DNA of 48,766 nucleotides from MED-G105 sp039819085 (GCA_039819085.1 JBCBSQ010000018.1:1-48766); one strand, 5' to 3'. Positions 1 to 8,598 are shown, numbered from the stretch's first letter. Notes: generated from the sequence alone by a model not told the origin. Numbers and translations: made by a program.

Positions 1-98
1 AAACGGCGACCGGGCTCTTACGCATGGGCGCGCGCGCCGTCGAGTTGCTGCGCCCCTTCCTGAAGAAAAAGCCGCAGACTGATGAAAAGAACGATTAG
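1..98 (+). CDS. C-terminal end of a truncated gene, unidentified
   Basis: An open frame runs in from the window edge and stops at the TAG at 96-98. It gives about 31 residues ending in a lysine-rich tail (PFLKKKPQTDEKND). The tail follows a short hydrophobic/arginine stretch (LLRMGARAVELLRPF). The next gene starts 14 bp later behind a strong Shine-Dalgarno, so this is probably the upstream member of the same transcription unit. Too little remains to name a family. Confidence 0.5.
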   Translation, partial: TATGLLRMGARAVELLRPFLKKKPQTDEKND

Positions 99-112
99 AA
101 AAGGAGGCGAGT

Positions 113-700
113 ATGGCCGCCCCGGTGATGATGGGCGCGAATGGCGCGGAAAGATTGGGCGCTGAGAAGTTCGGCGCCGCAGCGAACGATTTTAGGGCGC
201 GCGGCGGAGATGGCGCGCGGCAAAGGCCGCAAAAGCCAGCACAAACGGCGGGGACATCGCCCGTCGGGGGCGCGGCGGCGGCAAGCCTCGCCTACCTCGC
301 CGCTGCGCCGTTGATTGCGGGCGCGACTATATTGGTGGCGCGGCCTCTCTGGGACGCTGACATCATCCTTGGGCTGATGGCGAGCTACGGCGCGGCGCTT
401 GTCTTGTTCTTCGCCGGCGTCCGCTGGGGCGTTGCGGTAATGCGCCCCGAAGGGCCGACCATGCGCTCGCTCGCCGGCGCGGCGATCCCCTTCATTGTCG
501 GCTTGCCGCTCCTTGCCGGTTTCGACGCTGAACTGCGCATCGGCGCGCTGATGGCGCTCATGCTCCTGTTACTGATGGATGACCTGAACGCGACGCGGCG
601 GGGCGATGGCGCGCCGACCTGGTATCTCGCCGTGCGCGCGCCTTTGACCGCGCTGGTCGAGGTCGCATTCCTCATCGCGCTCGCCGTCGCGATGCGGTGA
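113..700 (+). CDS. DUF3429 family membrane protein
   Basis: The product is 195 residues. After a variable, Ala/Gly/Arg-rich stretch of about 55 residues come four or five hydrophobic segments (roughly 58-78, 85-105, 120-137, 143-155, 172-193). The segment with YGAALVLFFAGVRWG is typical of DUF3429 inner-membrane proteins, whose role is unknown. The start is well supported by AAAGGAGG 6-13 bp upstream. The unusually long polar N-terminus could mean a later start, but no second good ribosome site is seen. It is followed 18 bp later by another membrane-protein gene, suggesting one transcript. Family call is good; function unknown. Confidence 0.75.
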   Translation: MAAPVMMGANGAERLGAEKFGAAANDFRARGGDGARQRPQKPAQTAGTSPVGGAAAASLAYLAAAPLIAGATILVARPLWDADIILGLMASYGAALVLFFAGVRWGVAVMRPEGPTMRSLAGAAIPFIVGLPLLAGFDAELRIGALMALMLLLLMDDLNATRRGDGAPTWYLAVRAPLTALVEVAFLIALAVAMR

Positions 701-718
701 CGCCCAAAGGAGAGCGCC

Positions 719-1381
719 ATGGCCGCTGATCACGCCGTAAGACTTGACGGACTTGGTCGCCGCAGGAGAGGTCGATCGGTAACGGATGACGAAGGCGCTT
801 CGCCAGGCGCGACCGGCGAGATTGATTTCGGTCCAAATGGAGCTGTCCTCAACCGGCCGACTGGTGGCGACGCCATGGTCTTGGCGGCGAGTGGCGGGCG
901 GGCGACATCAAACGGTGGTCGTCAGTTCAAGATCGCGGCGCTGTGGGCGGTTTTCGGCCCGCCCTTTGGCGCAATTGCTCTGGTCGTGGGAGGCGCGGGG
1001 TTTGGTTTCGCGTCGACCGCCTTGGAGAACGGCGCGGCGCTGATCGACTACAGGAGCATGGTCGAAACCATAGGCCTGATCCTTAGGGCCGCGCCCATGT
1101 TGGTCGTTGTCTCGTACCCGCTCGGATCTGGACAAGCCTTGCTGGCGGGGCTTTTTCTTGCTGTTACGATCGGCCGCGACGGAAAGGTCACCTTTGCCCA
1201 TGCGTTCGCGGCCGGCGTGTTCGCCGGGCTCGCCGCGGCGCCGGTGATCGTGTACGCGCTCGACTGGGGGTGGGGCCCAGCGCGGTTCCTGGGCGGGATC
1301 GGCGTCGTCTCGAGCCTCCTCCTGCGCCTGGTGTTTGCGGGAGTGGTTGCGCCTCGTGGCGAAGCGCGCCGCGTTGTATGA
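719..1381 (+). CDS. hypothetical multi-spanning membrane protein
   Basis: The product is 220 residues. The first 70 or so are polar and Gly/Arg-rich. Hydrophobic segments follow at about 73-97, 115-135, 138-150, 158-178 and 185-208. An AAAGGAGAG ribosome site sits directly before the ATG. I recognise no conserved family. It lies 18 bp after the DUF3429 gene and is probably co-transcribed with it. The reading frame has the strong third-position GC bias of its neighbours, which supports it being a real gene. No function is proposed. Confidence 0.55.
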   Translation: MAADHAVRLDGLGRRRRGRSVTDDEGASPGATGEIDFGPNGAVLNRPTGGDAMVLAASGGRATSNGGRQFKIAALWAVFGPPFGAIALVVGGAGFGFASTALENGAALIDYRSMVETIGLILRAAPMLVVVSYPLGSGQALLAGLFLAVTIGRDGKVTFAHAFAAGVFAGLAAAPVIVYALDWGWGPARFLGGIGVVSSLLLRLVFAGVVAPRGEARRVV

Positions 1382-1514
1382 CATTTCCATGACAGATTGA
1401 CGCACTGCTGCGCCCTGGCGGCCATTCCGGCGCGCCGCGTGCATAATCTTATCGATTAGGCGTTAGTGATAGCTTTTTGGGTGCGGGTCTGGCGCACGGC
1501 GCCGGGCCTTTGGG

Positions 1515-2234
1515 ATGGCGCAGACGGTGATTGAAATAGACGTCCGAAGGATGGCGGTCGCGCTGTGCGCAGCGATTGCGGCGCTTGCGGTCTTAAGTCT
1601 TCTCGGCCTGATCTTCGAATTTGGCCTCGGCCGCGATCATGTGAAGGGCTTTGTCCCGATGTTCCGCCTCAGCATGGAGCGGAACGTGCCGACGGTCTTT
1701 TCGACGCTCTTGCTGTTTTCGCTTTCCGGCGTGCTCTTTCTTGTTGGCGAGGGCGCGCGGGCGCGAAAGGACAGCCGCGCGGCGCAGTGGCGCGCGCTGG
1801 CGGTGATTGCGTTGCTGCTGGCGTTCGACGAGGGGGGCCATATCCACGAACTCCTGGACGAGGAAACGGCCTGGATTGAATGGCTGATCGAACCTTCCGG
1901 GGCGTTCGCCTGGCCGTGGGTGATCGCTTACGCCTGCCTCACCGTTGCCGTGAGCCTCTTCTTTCTGCCGCTTTTTCTGTCATTGCCGACGCGGTATCGC
2001 GTGATTTTTGGGACTGCGGCGGCGCTCTTCGTCAGCGGGGCGCTCGGCCTTGACATGCTGGAGGCGCAGGCGTTCGACGCCGGTCGTTCGCCCTTGTTGA
2101 TCGAAGCGCTCTGCTCCCTCGAAGAGGTCATGGAGATGTCCGCGGTCGCCATTGCGCTTTGCGGGCTTGCCGCGTACGCAGAAGAAACGTTCGGCTGGCG
2201 GCGCGTCGCCTTTTTGGGCGACCAACCCGCCTGA
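1515..2234 (+). CDS. hypothetical integral membrane protein with DExxHxHE motif
   Basis: The product is 239 residues with about six membrane segments (roughly 12-36, 58-77, 92-108, 131-155, 160-178, 205-222). Charged residues sit in or next to membrane segments: D105, E106, H109, H111 and E112 near the third, and E203, E204 and E207 at the start of the last. Such buried acid/His sets are seen in metal-dependent membrane enzymes and ion-coupled transporters, but I cannot assign this protein to a known family. There is no strong ribosome site. The gene stands alone, 54 bp before the TauE-like permease gene. Confidence 0.55.
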   Translation: MAQTVIEIDVRRMAVALCAAIAALAVLSLLGLIFEFGLGRDHVKGFVPMFRLSMERNVPTVFSTLLLFSLSGVLFLVGEGARARKDSRAAQWRALAVIALLLAFDEGGHIHELLDEETAWIEWLIEPSGAFAWPWVIAYACLTVAVSLFFLPLFLSLPTRYRVIFGTAAALFVSGALGLDMLEAQAFDAGRSPLLIEALCSLEEVMEMSAVAIALCGLAAYAEETFGWRRVAFLGDQPA

Positions 2235-2287
2235 CCAGCCCTTCCGCGCGCCGCCGCAAAGGCGCGCGTCATCCGCGGCGGGTCGGC

Positions 2288-3043
2288 ATGCCGGATCACC
2301 TGTTTTGGCTGTTGCTGTTCATCGCTGGCGTTGCGGCCGGCTGGGTGAACGTGCTCGCCGGGGGCGGCTCGTTGCTCACGGTGCCGATCATGTTGTTTGC
2401 AGGGCTTCCTGGTCCCGTCGCGAACGGGACGAACCGCATTGCGATCATTGCTCAAAACGTCGTCGCCGTCGCAGGCTTCTTCCGGCGCGGGTTTTCCGAC
2501 TTTCGCCTCAGCCTGACGCTCGCCGCTTGCGCCTCATTCGGGGCGTTCTTCGGCGCGCAGGTCGGCGCGGAGATCGACGGCGTCTGGTTCAATCGTCTGG
2601 TGGCCGCGATCATCGTCGGTGTGATGATCCTGATGGCGACTGGCGGCGACAAAGTCGAAGACGCCGGCGCGACCGACGGCCGCCCACGCAACCTCGTCCT
2701 CGGCCACATATTGTTCGTAGGCGCAGGGTTCTGGGGCGGCTTTATTCAGATTGCGGTCGGCTTCGTGATGATGCCGATCCTGCACCGGGTAATGGGCCTC
2801 GATCTTGTGCGCGTGAACATGCACAAGGTGTTCGTGGCGCTAATCTTTTCGTGCGTGGCGCTCGCCGTCTTCGCCGCCAAAGTCGACATTGCCTGGGGCG
2901 TGGGAGCGGCGCTGGCGGCGGGCAACGCGGTCGGCGGCTGGCTCGGCGCAAACGCCGCGGTGGACAGGGGGGCGCCCTTCATCCGGAAAGTGCTTTACGC
3001 CGCGCTTGTCGCCATGGCGGTCAAGCTGATCTTCTTTCCCTGA
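2288..3043 (+). CDS. TauE/SafE (TSUP) family permease
   Basis: The 251-residue product begins PDHLFWLLLFIAGVAAGWVN and then has the family's Gly-rich loop (LAGGGSLLTVPIML, about residues 23-36), conserved TNRIAI, and a second repeat with GFWGGFIQIAVGF near 140. About eight membrane segments span the length, normal for the sulfite exporter TauE/SafE family. These permeases move small sulfur- or carbon-containing anions; the substrate here cannot be told. The frame is open farther upstream, but the ATG at 2288 matches the family's usual N-terminus, which opens on a membrane segment. The 3' end overlaps the opposing DUF805 gene by 23 bp. Confidence 0.82.
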   Translation: MPDHLFWLLLFIAGVAAGWVNVLAGGGSLLTVPIMLFAGLPGPVANGTNRIAIIAQNVVAVAGFFRRGFSDFRLSLTLAACASFGAFFGAQVGAEIDGVWFNRLVAAIIVGVMILMATGGDKVEDAGATDGRPRNLVLGHILFVGAGFWGGFIQIAVGFVMMPILHRVMGLDLVRVNMHKVFVALIFSCVALAVFAAKVDIAWGVGAALAAGNAVGGWLGANAAVDRGAPFIRKVLYAALVAMAVKLIFFP

Positions 3044-3488
3044 CCTGCGCACCGACCCTTGAACGACCCGCCTCGTGGTCGGCTCCGTAGATATTCTCTT
3101 CGCGCTCGCCCGGCTGCGCCGCCCAGTAGATGATCAGGAGGATCCCGATCCCGGTCAGGATCAGGAGGAGCCACCAGCCGCTTTTGCCGATGTCGTGAAG
3201 CCGGCGCACGGCGATCGTCAGACTGGGGAAGAAAGTCAGGAGGGTCGTCAGCGAATAGAGCGGCGAGAAGCTCGGCTCGGCGAAGACGAGGTAGGGGAAG
3301 ACGATCATGTCGAGTGAGCCGGTGAGGACGCCGAGCAGGATGAGCCAGACGACGTACCACCAATAGGCGCCGCGTGAGGACCGCCCGTCGAACGCAAAAT
3401 AATTGCCGATCGCCAGGAACAGCGATGGCCAGAAGCCGACCATCCGGTCTGCCGGAATCGGCCGGCCCGTCTCGTATGGATCGCTCAT
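3021..3488 (-). CDS. DUF805 family membrane protein
   Basis: The product is 155 residues. DUF805 features are the FDGRSSRGAYWW stretch before the first membrane helix, three to four hydrophobic segments, and the VRRLHDIGKSGWW motif ahead of the final helix pair. Members are small inner-membrane proteins without a settled role. The chosen ATG at 3488 has GGAGGGG just upstream; the open frame continues to 3548 without a better start. The gene is convergent with the permease gene, and the two stop regions overlap by 23 bp. Confidence 0.82.
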   Translation of the reverse strand: MSDPYETGRPIPADRMVGFWPSLFLAIGNYFAFDGRSSRGAYWWYVVWLILLGVLTGSLDMIVFPYLVFAEPSFSPLYSLTTLLTFFPSLTIAVRRLHDIGKSGWWLLLILTGIGILLIIYWAAQPGEREENIYGADHEAGRSRVGAQVRERRSA

Positions 3489-3628
3489 CAACGCCCCTCC
3501 ATTGCGTCCTTCACGCGTCAATTTAGGCGACAGAAGGTTCGCGCCCAATGGGACGCCGCGCGCGTCGCCGTGCTCATGGCTCGGCTCGGCGCATTTGGGC
3601 CTTGAGCGCGCAGCCTGCGGCGCGGTCT

Positions 3629-4015
3629 TTACGTCCGCTGCGACACCGAAAGAACATTGCCGTCGGGGTCCATGAACCAGGCGATCTGCGCGCCGCCGCC
3701 GGGCACCGTCCAGACGCCGCGTTCGTCCTGATCCATACCGTCAAACCGCTCCAGGTCGACGCCCGCCGCCGCAAGGCCGGCAAGCGCGGCGTCAATGTCG
3801 TCGACGCGCCAGTCAACAACAGTCCAGGGGAACGGCTGGAACGACGGGACCTTTGACAGCCTGAGCTCCGCGCCGGCCAGTTTGAAAACGACGGCGAACG
3901 GACTGTCCTCGACGAATTCAAGTCCCAGGACGTCGCGATAGAATCTGGTCGCCTCGGCCGGATTCGCCGTGGCGAGAAATACGGACACGCCGCTCGTTCG
4001 AAGATCCAGGGCCAT
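3629..4015 (-). CDS. VOC (glyoxalase/bleomycin-resistance) superfamily protein
   Basis: The product is 128 residues with a paired beta-alpha-beta-beta-beta layout. It has FLATANPAEATRFYRDVLGLEF near the N-terminus and AWFMDPDGNVLSVSQ at the C-terminus, both VOC hallmarks. Substrate and metal are unknown; the classic His/Glu metal set is not obvious. A GGAGGGAG ribosome site supports the ATG at 4015. It is transcribed away from prpD, with 147 bp between them. It is only distantly similar to the two VOC proteins inside the prp locus. Confidence 0.75.
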   Translation of the reverse strand: MALDLRTSGVSVFLATANPAEATRFYRDVLGLEFVEDSPFAVVFKLAGAELRLSKVPSFQPFPWTVVDWRVDDIDAALAGLAAAGVDLERFDGMDQDERGVWTVPGGGAQIAWFMDPDGNVLSVSQRT

Positions 4016-4162
4016 GCGCTCCCTCCACCCTTAGTATTACGTCGGGTCCGGCGGCGCGCCAAGCCTCCGAGCCGCTTTGACAGGGGCATTGGCGGTAAGG
4101 CAGAACCCGCCCGAACGCCGCGCGGCTTTGCGCGCCGCCGACAAACAGGGAGTCTTCCGCCG

Positions 4163-5695
4163 ATGATCAACCACGAAGTCAAAGCCTACCGCTCGAAGGA
4201 CAATCTCCCGCGCGAGGAGCAGCTCGCCTGGAAGATCGCCGCCTGCGCGAGCGACAGCGTCGCGGTGGACGCCGAGGCGACGGACATGATCATCAACCGC
4301 ATCATCGACAATGCGAGCGTCGGGATCGCCTCGCTTAATCGCGGGCCGATCAAGTCGGCGCGGGCGATGGCGAAGGCGCATCTGCGTTCGGGCGGGGCGA
4401 CGCTGTTCGGCGCGCCGGCGGACATGACCGTCTGCGCGGAATGGGCCGCATGGGCGAACGGCACGGCCGTGCGCGAACTCGACTTTCATGACACCTTTCT
4501 GGCTGCGGACTATTCCCATCCCGGCGACAACATTCCGCCGATCCTCGCCGTCGCGCAGCAGTGCGGCAAGAACGGCGCCGACCTTATCCGAGGCATCGCC
4601 ACGGGCTATGAGATCCAGGTCAATCTCGTAAAGGGCATCTGCCTGCACGAGCACAAGATCGACCACATCGCCCATATCGGCCCGTCGGCGTCGGCCGGCG
4701 TCGGGACGCTGCTTGGTCTGCCGACGGAGATTATTTACCAGTCGGTGCAGCAGGGCCTCCACACGACGGTGTCGACGCGCCAGTCGCGCAAAGGCGAGAT
4801 CTCCACCTGGAAGGCGTTCGCGCCGGCCTATGCGGGCAAGCTCGCCATCGAGGCCGTCGACCGCTGCATGCGCGGCGAGGGCGCGCCGAGCCCGATCTAT
4901 GAGGGCGAGGACTCGGTGATATCATTCATCCTGAATGGCCGCACCGCCCGCGACCGCGGCGAGGACCCGTTCGCGCCCACCTATATCGTGCCGCTGCCCG
5001 CCGCCGGCGAGGCGAAGCGCGCAATCCTTGAGACGTACACCAAAGAGCACTCCGCAGAGTACCAGTCCCAGGCGCTGATCGACCTCGCCTTTCGAATGGG
5101 GCAGAAGATCGACGACTTCGACAAGGTGAAGTCGATCGTTCTGCATACGTCGCATCACACGCATTACGTCATCGGCACCGGCTCCGGCGATCCGCAGAAG
5201 ATGGATCCGAACGCCAGCCGCGAAACCCTTGACCATTCGATCATGTACATCTTCGCCGTCGCGCTGCAGGACGGCGAGTGGCACCATGTGAAGTCATACG
5301 CGCCGGAGCGCGCCCAGCGGGAGGACACGGTGCGCCTCTGGCATAAGATCTCGACAATCGAGGATCCGAAATGGACCGAACGCTACCACGATCCGGACCC
5401 GAACAAGAAAGCTTTTGGGGCTCGCGTGGTGATCACCATGGAGGACGGCTCGGTCATCGAGGACGAGCTCGGCGTCGCCAACGCCCACCCGGCCGGCGCG
5501 CGGCCCTTCACCCGGCCGGAATACATCAAAAAGTTCAAGACGCTGACGGATGATATTCTGGACGCCGGCGAAAGCGAGCGGTTCCTTGAGCTTGTCCAGC
5601 GCCTGCCGGAACTCTCCGCCGACGAAGTGCGCGCGCTGAACCCTGTCGCGCCGGCGGGCTACCTCGTCGAAAACGAGGCGAAGGGGATTTTCTAA
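4163..5695 (+). CDS. prpD: 2-methylcitrate dehydratase (MmgE/PrpD family)
   Basis: The 510-residue product has the length of PrpD. It carries the family's active-site stretch around residues 105-126 (H109, D110, D116, H119, P120) and a second conserved region, GYEIQVNLVKGICLHEHKID, near 150. PrpD dehydrates 2-methylcitrate to 2-methyl-cis-aconitate in the cytosolic methylcitrate cycle that oxidises propionyl-CoA. prpB and prpC lie downstream on the same strand and support this role over other MmgE/PrpD activities. Its stop shares a base with the start of the next small gene (TAATG), indicating coupled translation. No propionate regulator gene (prpR) or prpE is nearby. Confidence 0.9.
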   Translation: MINHEVKAYRSKDNLPREEQLAWKIAACASDSVAVDAEATDMIINRIIDNASVGIASLNRGPIKSARAMAKAHLRSGGATLFGAPADMTVCAEWAAWANGTAVRELDFHDTFLAADYSHPGDNIPPILAVAQQCGKNGADLIRGIATGYEIQVNLVKGICLHEHKIDHIAHIGPSASAGVGTLLGLPTEIIYQSVQQGLHTTVSTRQSRKGEISTWKAFAPAYAGKLAIEAVDRCMRGEGAPSPIYEGEDSVISFILNGRTARDRGEDPFAPTYIVPLPAAGEAKRAILETYTKEHSAEYQSQALIDLAFRMGQKIDDFDKVKSIVLHTSHHTHYVIGTGSGDPQKMDPNASRETLDHSIMYIFAVALQDGEWHHVKSYAPERAQREDTVRLWHKISTIEDPKWTERYHDPDPNKKAFGARVVITMEDGSVIEDELGVANAHPAGARPFTRPEYIKKFKTLTDDILDAGESERFLELVQRLPELSADEVRALNPVAPAGYLVENEAKGIF

Positions 5696-5907
5696 TGACG
5701 GCGCGCAAGCGGGAAACGTCGCTATACATGTTCCGAGAGCGGGACGGCGAGCCTGGCCTCTTCGATATCTTCAGGAAGAGCGATCTTCTCCACAAAGAAC
5801 ATAAATTCGGCGATGGAGAAGGCCATGACAATGCGGAGCAGATCCTCGATCTGCCTAAGGACGAATTCGAAGAATTTCTTGAAAACTGTTTAGAGGAGGA
5901 GAATTAG
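5695..5907 (+). CDS. small acidic protein, unknown
   Basis: The product is 70 residues with a very acidic C-terminus (LPKDEFEEFLENCLEEEN). It starts on the last base of the prpD stop codon, so it should be translated by coupling with prpD. It ends 1 bp before the start of the following VOC gene, whose ribosome site lies inside it. I recognise no family, membrane segment or metal motif. Its position in the operon suggests a role linked to the methylcitrate enzymes or the VOC protein, which is inference only. Confidence 0.6.
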   Translation: MTARKRETSLYMFRERDGEPGLFDIFRKSDLLHKEHKFGDGEGHDNAEQILDLPKDEFEEFLENCLEEEN

Positions 5908-5908
5908 C

Positions 5909-6289
5909 ATGCTCGCATATTCAATGGTCGGATCGAACGACTTCGACCGGGCGCGGAAGTTTTATGGGGAGCTCCTCGCCGACATGGGGGCGAAGGAAAT
6001 GATGGTGCGGCCGGACGGCGGCGCGGTGTTTTTCGGCAATGACGCCGGCGCGCCGATGTTCGCGATTGTCAAACCCGCCGACGGGAATGACGCGGTTCCG
6101 GGCAACGGGACGATGGTCGCGTTCGCCGCGAAAGATCCGGCGCAGGTGAAGGCGCTTTACGACAAGGCGATCTCGCTCGGCGGAACCTGTGAGGGCGAGC
6201 CTGGCCCGCGTCTCGGCGGGATGGTGTCGTGCGGCTATGTGCGCGATCTCGACGGCAACAAGCTCAACTTCTTCTGTCGGGGAAGCTGA
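5909..6289 (+). CDS. VOC family protein (prp-locus copy 1)
   Basis: The product is 126 residues, one VOC unit pair. It opens LAYSMVGSNDFDRARKFYGE and ends YVRDLDGNKLNFFC. GAGGAGGAG lies upstream of the ATG. It is clearly paralogous to the protein encoded at 6843-7220: both share the ND-x7-FY, GNG-MVA, LGGTCEG and RDLDGNKLN blocks. Both lack the usual His ligands near the N-terminus, so a metal-dependent glyoxalase activity is doubtful. It is probably co-transcribed with prpD. Some VOC enzymes act on methylmalonyl-CoA, but this short glyoxalase-like type has no known propionate role. Confidence 0.75.
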   Translation: MLAYSMVGSNDFDRARKFYGELLADMGAKEMMVRPDGGAVFFGNDAGAPMFAIVKPADGNDAVPGNGTMVAFAAKDPAQVKALYDKAISLGGTCEGEPGPRLGGMVSCGYVRDLDGNKLNFFCRGS

Positions 6290-6313
6290 GCGCGAAAGGA
6301 ATGGGGAGCCGGT

Positions 6314-6814
6314 ATGACCGCCCACGTCGCTGAGCTAAATGTCGGTCGCCTTCTGGCGCCGACGGACGATCCGCGCGTCAAGGAGTTCATGGACGCCCTC
6401 GATCTCGTCAATGGCCTTGGAAAGCGCATGCCGGGCTTTGTCTGGATGATGGAAGGGTCGGGCGAGCCGGGAACCGGGAATACCGAGGCGAAGATCGGCG
6501 GCGACCCGCAATTCGTCTCGAACCTCACTGTCTGGGAGGATGTCGAAAGCCTCGAACGCTTCGTGTGGGGAACGATCCACAAGCAGTTCTATGAGCGGCG
6601 CCGCGAATGGTTCGAGGTCCTCGGCGACATGCACTTTGTGATGTGGTGGGTGGAGGCGGGCCATCGTCCGAGCCTTGATGAGGCGCTGGCGCGGCTGGAT
6701 ATGCGTCGCCGGCTCGGCGACTCCGAAGACGCCTTCGGCTGGGATTGGCTGAGAGAGGCGCGAATGCACAAGACCCACGCTTGCTCTCATCACATGGGCG
6801 CGCCGGCCGCGTAG
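6314..6814 (+). CDS. DUF3291 domain protein
   Basis: The product is 166 residues. The DUF3291 pattern is visible: AELNVGRLLAPTDDPRVKEF at the start, PGFVWMMEGSG, LTVWEDVESLERFVW, and a conserved MWWVEAGHRPS near 114-124. This dimeric alpha-beta-barrel-like family is related in fold to antibiotic-biosynthesis monooxygenases, and its function is not established. It has no membrane segment or signal peptide. It lies 24 bp after the VOC gene on the prpD strand and completes that apparent four-gene unit; the next gene is on the opposite strand. Confidence 0.75.
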   Translation: MTAHVAELNVGRLLAPTDDPRVKEFMDALDLVNGLGKRMPGFVWMMEGSGEPGTGNTEAKIGGDPQFVSNLTVWEDVESLERFVWGTIHKQFYERRREWFEVLGDMHFVMWWVEAGHRPSLDEALARLDMRRRLGDSEDAFGWDWLREARMHKTHACSHHMGAPAA

Positions 6815-6842
6815 GCGCCCGGCGTCACAAAGCGGCGCGGCT

Positions 6843-7220
6843 TTAGGCGTCGCCCGTCATGCAGAAGGCGTTCAGTTTGTTCCCGTCGAGATCGCGGAAG
6901 TAGCCTGCGTAGAACCCGCCGCCGCGCGGTCCGGTCGGACCTTCGCATGTTCCGCCGAGTTCAAGCGCCTTCTTATAGAGCTTGTCGACGGCCTCTGGAT
7001 TGTCGCAGGCGATGGCGACCATCATGCCATTTCCGACAGTCGCTTCATTGCCGTCATAGGGCTTGATGACGCCGATGCCTGGCGCCGTCGGTCCTGTCCC
7101 CCAGGCGACGAAGGTCTCTCCTTCCATGGTCCGCTTCGCGCCGATCTCGGCCAGCAAGGAATCATAAAAAGCGGTTGATTTCTCTAGGTCATTTGTCCCT
7201 AGCGTCACATAACCAATCAT
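6843..7220 (-). CDS. VOC family protein (prp-locus copy 2)
   Basis: The product is 125 residues and paralogous to the protein at 5909-6289: IGYVTLGTNDLEKSTAFYDS, VGNGMMVAIA, ELGGTCEG, and FRDLDGNKLNAFC at the end. GGGAGA precedes the ATG at 7220. It is transcribed towards the DUF3291 gene and divergently from prpB, with 125 bp between the two starts. An inverted paralogue here suggests a local duplication with inversion. The substrate is unknown and the classical VOC metal residues are not apparent. Confidence 0.75.
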   Translation of the reverse strand: MIGYVTLGTNDLEKSTAFYDSLLAEIGAKRTMEGETFVAWGTGPTAPGIGVIKPYDGNEATVGNGMMVAIACDNPEAVDKLYKKALELGGTCEGPTGPRGGGFYAGYFRDLDGNKLNAFCMTGDA

Positions 7221-7345
7221 CTTTGCAGGTCTCCCTAGCCAGGATTGAGCTCACCCGAACGATATCATGCCGGACGGGGATGAGCGCGCCGATTTGGCAG
7301 CGACGGCGATCTGGGGCATGTACGCGCCAGTTGAGGAGATGTGAG

Positions 7346-8257
7346 ATGCTGTTCACCACCAAATCCGCCGCCGAAAAGCGCGCCGCGTTCCGCGAAGGGC
7401 TCGCATCCGGAAAGCTCTTGCAGTTTCCGGGCGCGTTCAATCCGCTCTGCGCGCAGATGATCGAGCGCAAGGGCTTTGACGGCGTCTATATTTCGGGCGC
7501 GGTGATGGCGGCCGATCTTTGCCTGCCCGACATCGGCGTCGCCACCATGACCGAGTTCGTGGACCGCGGGCGGCAGATTGCGAACGTCACCGACTTGCCG
7601 GCCTTTATCGACATCGACACCGGGTTCGGCGAGCCGATGGCGGCGGCGCGCACCATCCGCGCAATGGAGGAGGCGGGGCTGTCCGGCTGCCATATCGAAG
7701 ACCAGGTGATGCCGAAGCGCTGCGGGCATCTCGACGGCAAGGAAATCGTTCCCACCGAGATCATGATCCAGCGGGTGAAGGCCGCGGCCGAGGCGAAGCG
7801 CGATCCGAACTTCGTCCTTATCGCCCGGTCGGACGCGCGCGCGGTGGAGGGGCTCGACGCTTCAATCGATCGGATGAAGGCGTATGTGGACGCCGGCGCG
7901 GACATGATCTTCCCGGAGGCGATGAAGTCGCTCCAGGAATTCGAAGCGGTGCGCGCCGCGCTCGATGTGCCGATCCTCGCCAATATGACCGAATTCGGAA
8001 AAAGCCGCTTACTGAATAAAAAAGAGCTGGAGGACCTTGGCTTCAATGTCGTGATTTATCCGGTCACGACGCTTCGCCTCGCCATGGGCGCGTGCGACCG
8101 CGGCCTTGACGCGATCCTGAAGGACGGCGACCAGAACGGCATTCTGGATGAGATGCAGCACCGCCGGGATCTTTACGACTTGCTGCGGTACCACGACTAC
8201 AACAAGTTCGATGAGAGCATCTACAACTTCCAGGTCGGCGATACGCCGACGGAGTAA
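7346..8257 (+). CDS. prpB: 2-methylisocitrate lyase
   Basis: The product is 303 residues. It splits 2-methylisocitrate into pyruvate and succinate, the last step of the methylcitrate cycle. The isocitrate lyase/PEP mutase signature is present: D89 and D91 in DIDTGFG, HIEDQ at 116-120, and the catalytic-loop KRCGH at 124-128 with C126 as the expected general acid/base. The frame is open up to 7175, but the ATG at 7346 has GAGGAG in front and gives the normal family length. It is divergent from the VOC copy and followed by a 341-bp gap before prpC. It might act on other small acids, but the context favours methylisocitrate. Confidence 0.9.
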   Translation: MLFTTKSAAEKRAAFREGLASGKLLQFPGAFNPLCAQMIERKGFDGVYISGAVMAADLCLPDIGVATMTEFVDRGRQIANVTDLPAFIDIDTGFGEPMAAARTIRAMEEAGLSGCHIEDQVMPKRCGHLDGKEIVPTEIMIQRVKAAAEAKRDPNFVLIARSDARAVEGLDASIDRMKAYVDAGADMIFPEAMKSLQEFEAVRAALDVPILANMTEFGKSRLLNKKELEDLGFNVVIYPVTTLRLAMGACDRGLDAILKDGDQNGILDEMQHRRDLYDLLRYHDYNKFDESIYNFQVGDTPTE

Positions 8258-8598
8258 ACCGGCTGCGCCGTGTTTGCGGCGTTCGCCGCCGTTCGCCTCG
8301 GCGCGCGCGCATCGTTCCGGCGACGCATTCCGGCGAAGCGCGATCGTTTCGGATCAGGGACGGGCGCGTCAACTAGATGCCTGTTTATAAATGGGAAAAC
8401 GGCTCGCGCGATGGGGCGGAGGCCTGTAGTGTGGCAACTTTATGGCGGTATGCTATGGGACGGAGACCGCGGTGGAGGGCTGCGACTGTCGGTTGAGCAA
8501 TGAGGGCGCCGGTTTTAGCCGCCGTCCTTAGCCGCCGCCTTGGCGCTCGGCCGGGTTGCGCGCCGCAGTCAGAGAAGACTTAGGAGAGTGGGACGAAT
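8258..8598 (+). other. intergenic region between prpB and prpC
   Basis: These 341 bp carry no convincing gene. A GCGGCG-TT-CGCCGC inverted repeat at 8276-8289, just after the prpB stop, could fold in the transcript but lacks a T-run. An AT-rich patch at 8389-8397 (TTTATAAAT) is the best candidate for a promoter element for prpC. AGGAG about 10 bp before 8599 is the prpC ribosome site. I do not see TTTGCAAA-type boxes known for short-chain acid regulators. Confidence 0.4.

Noticed and set aside
8270..8503. 78-codon frame between prpB and prpC
   Set aside because: No ribosome site, Arg-rich content and no motif; it looks like chance.
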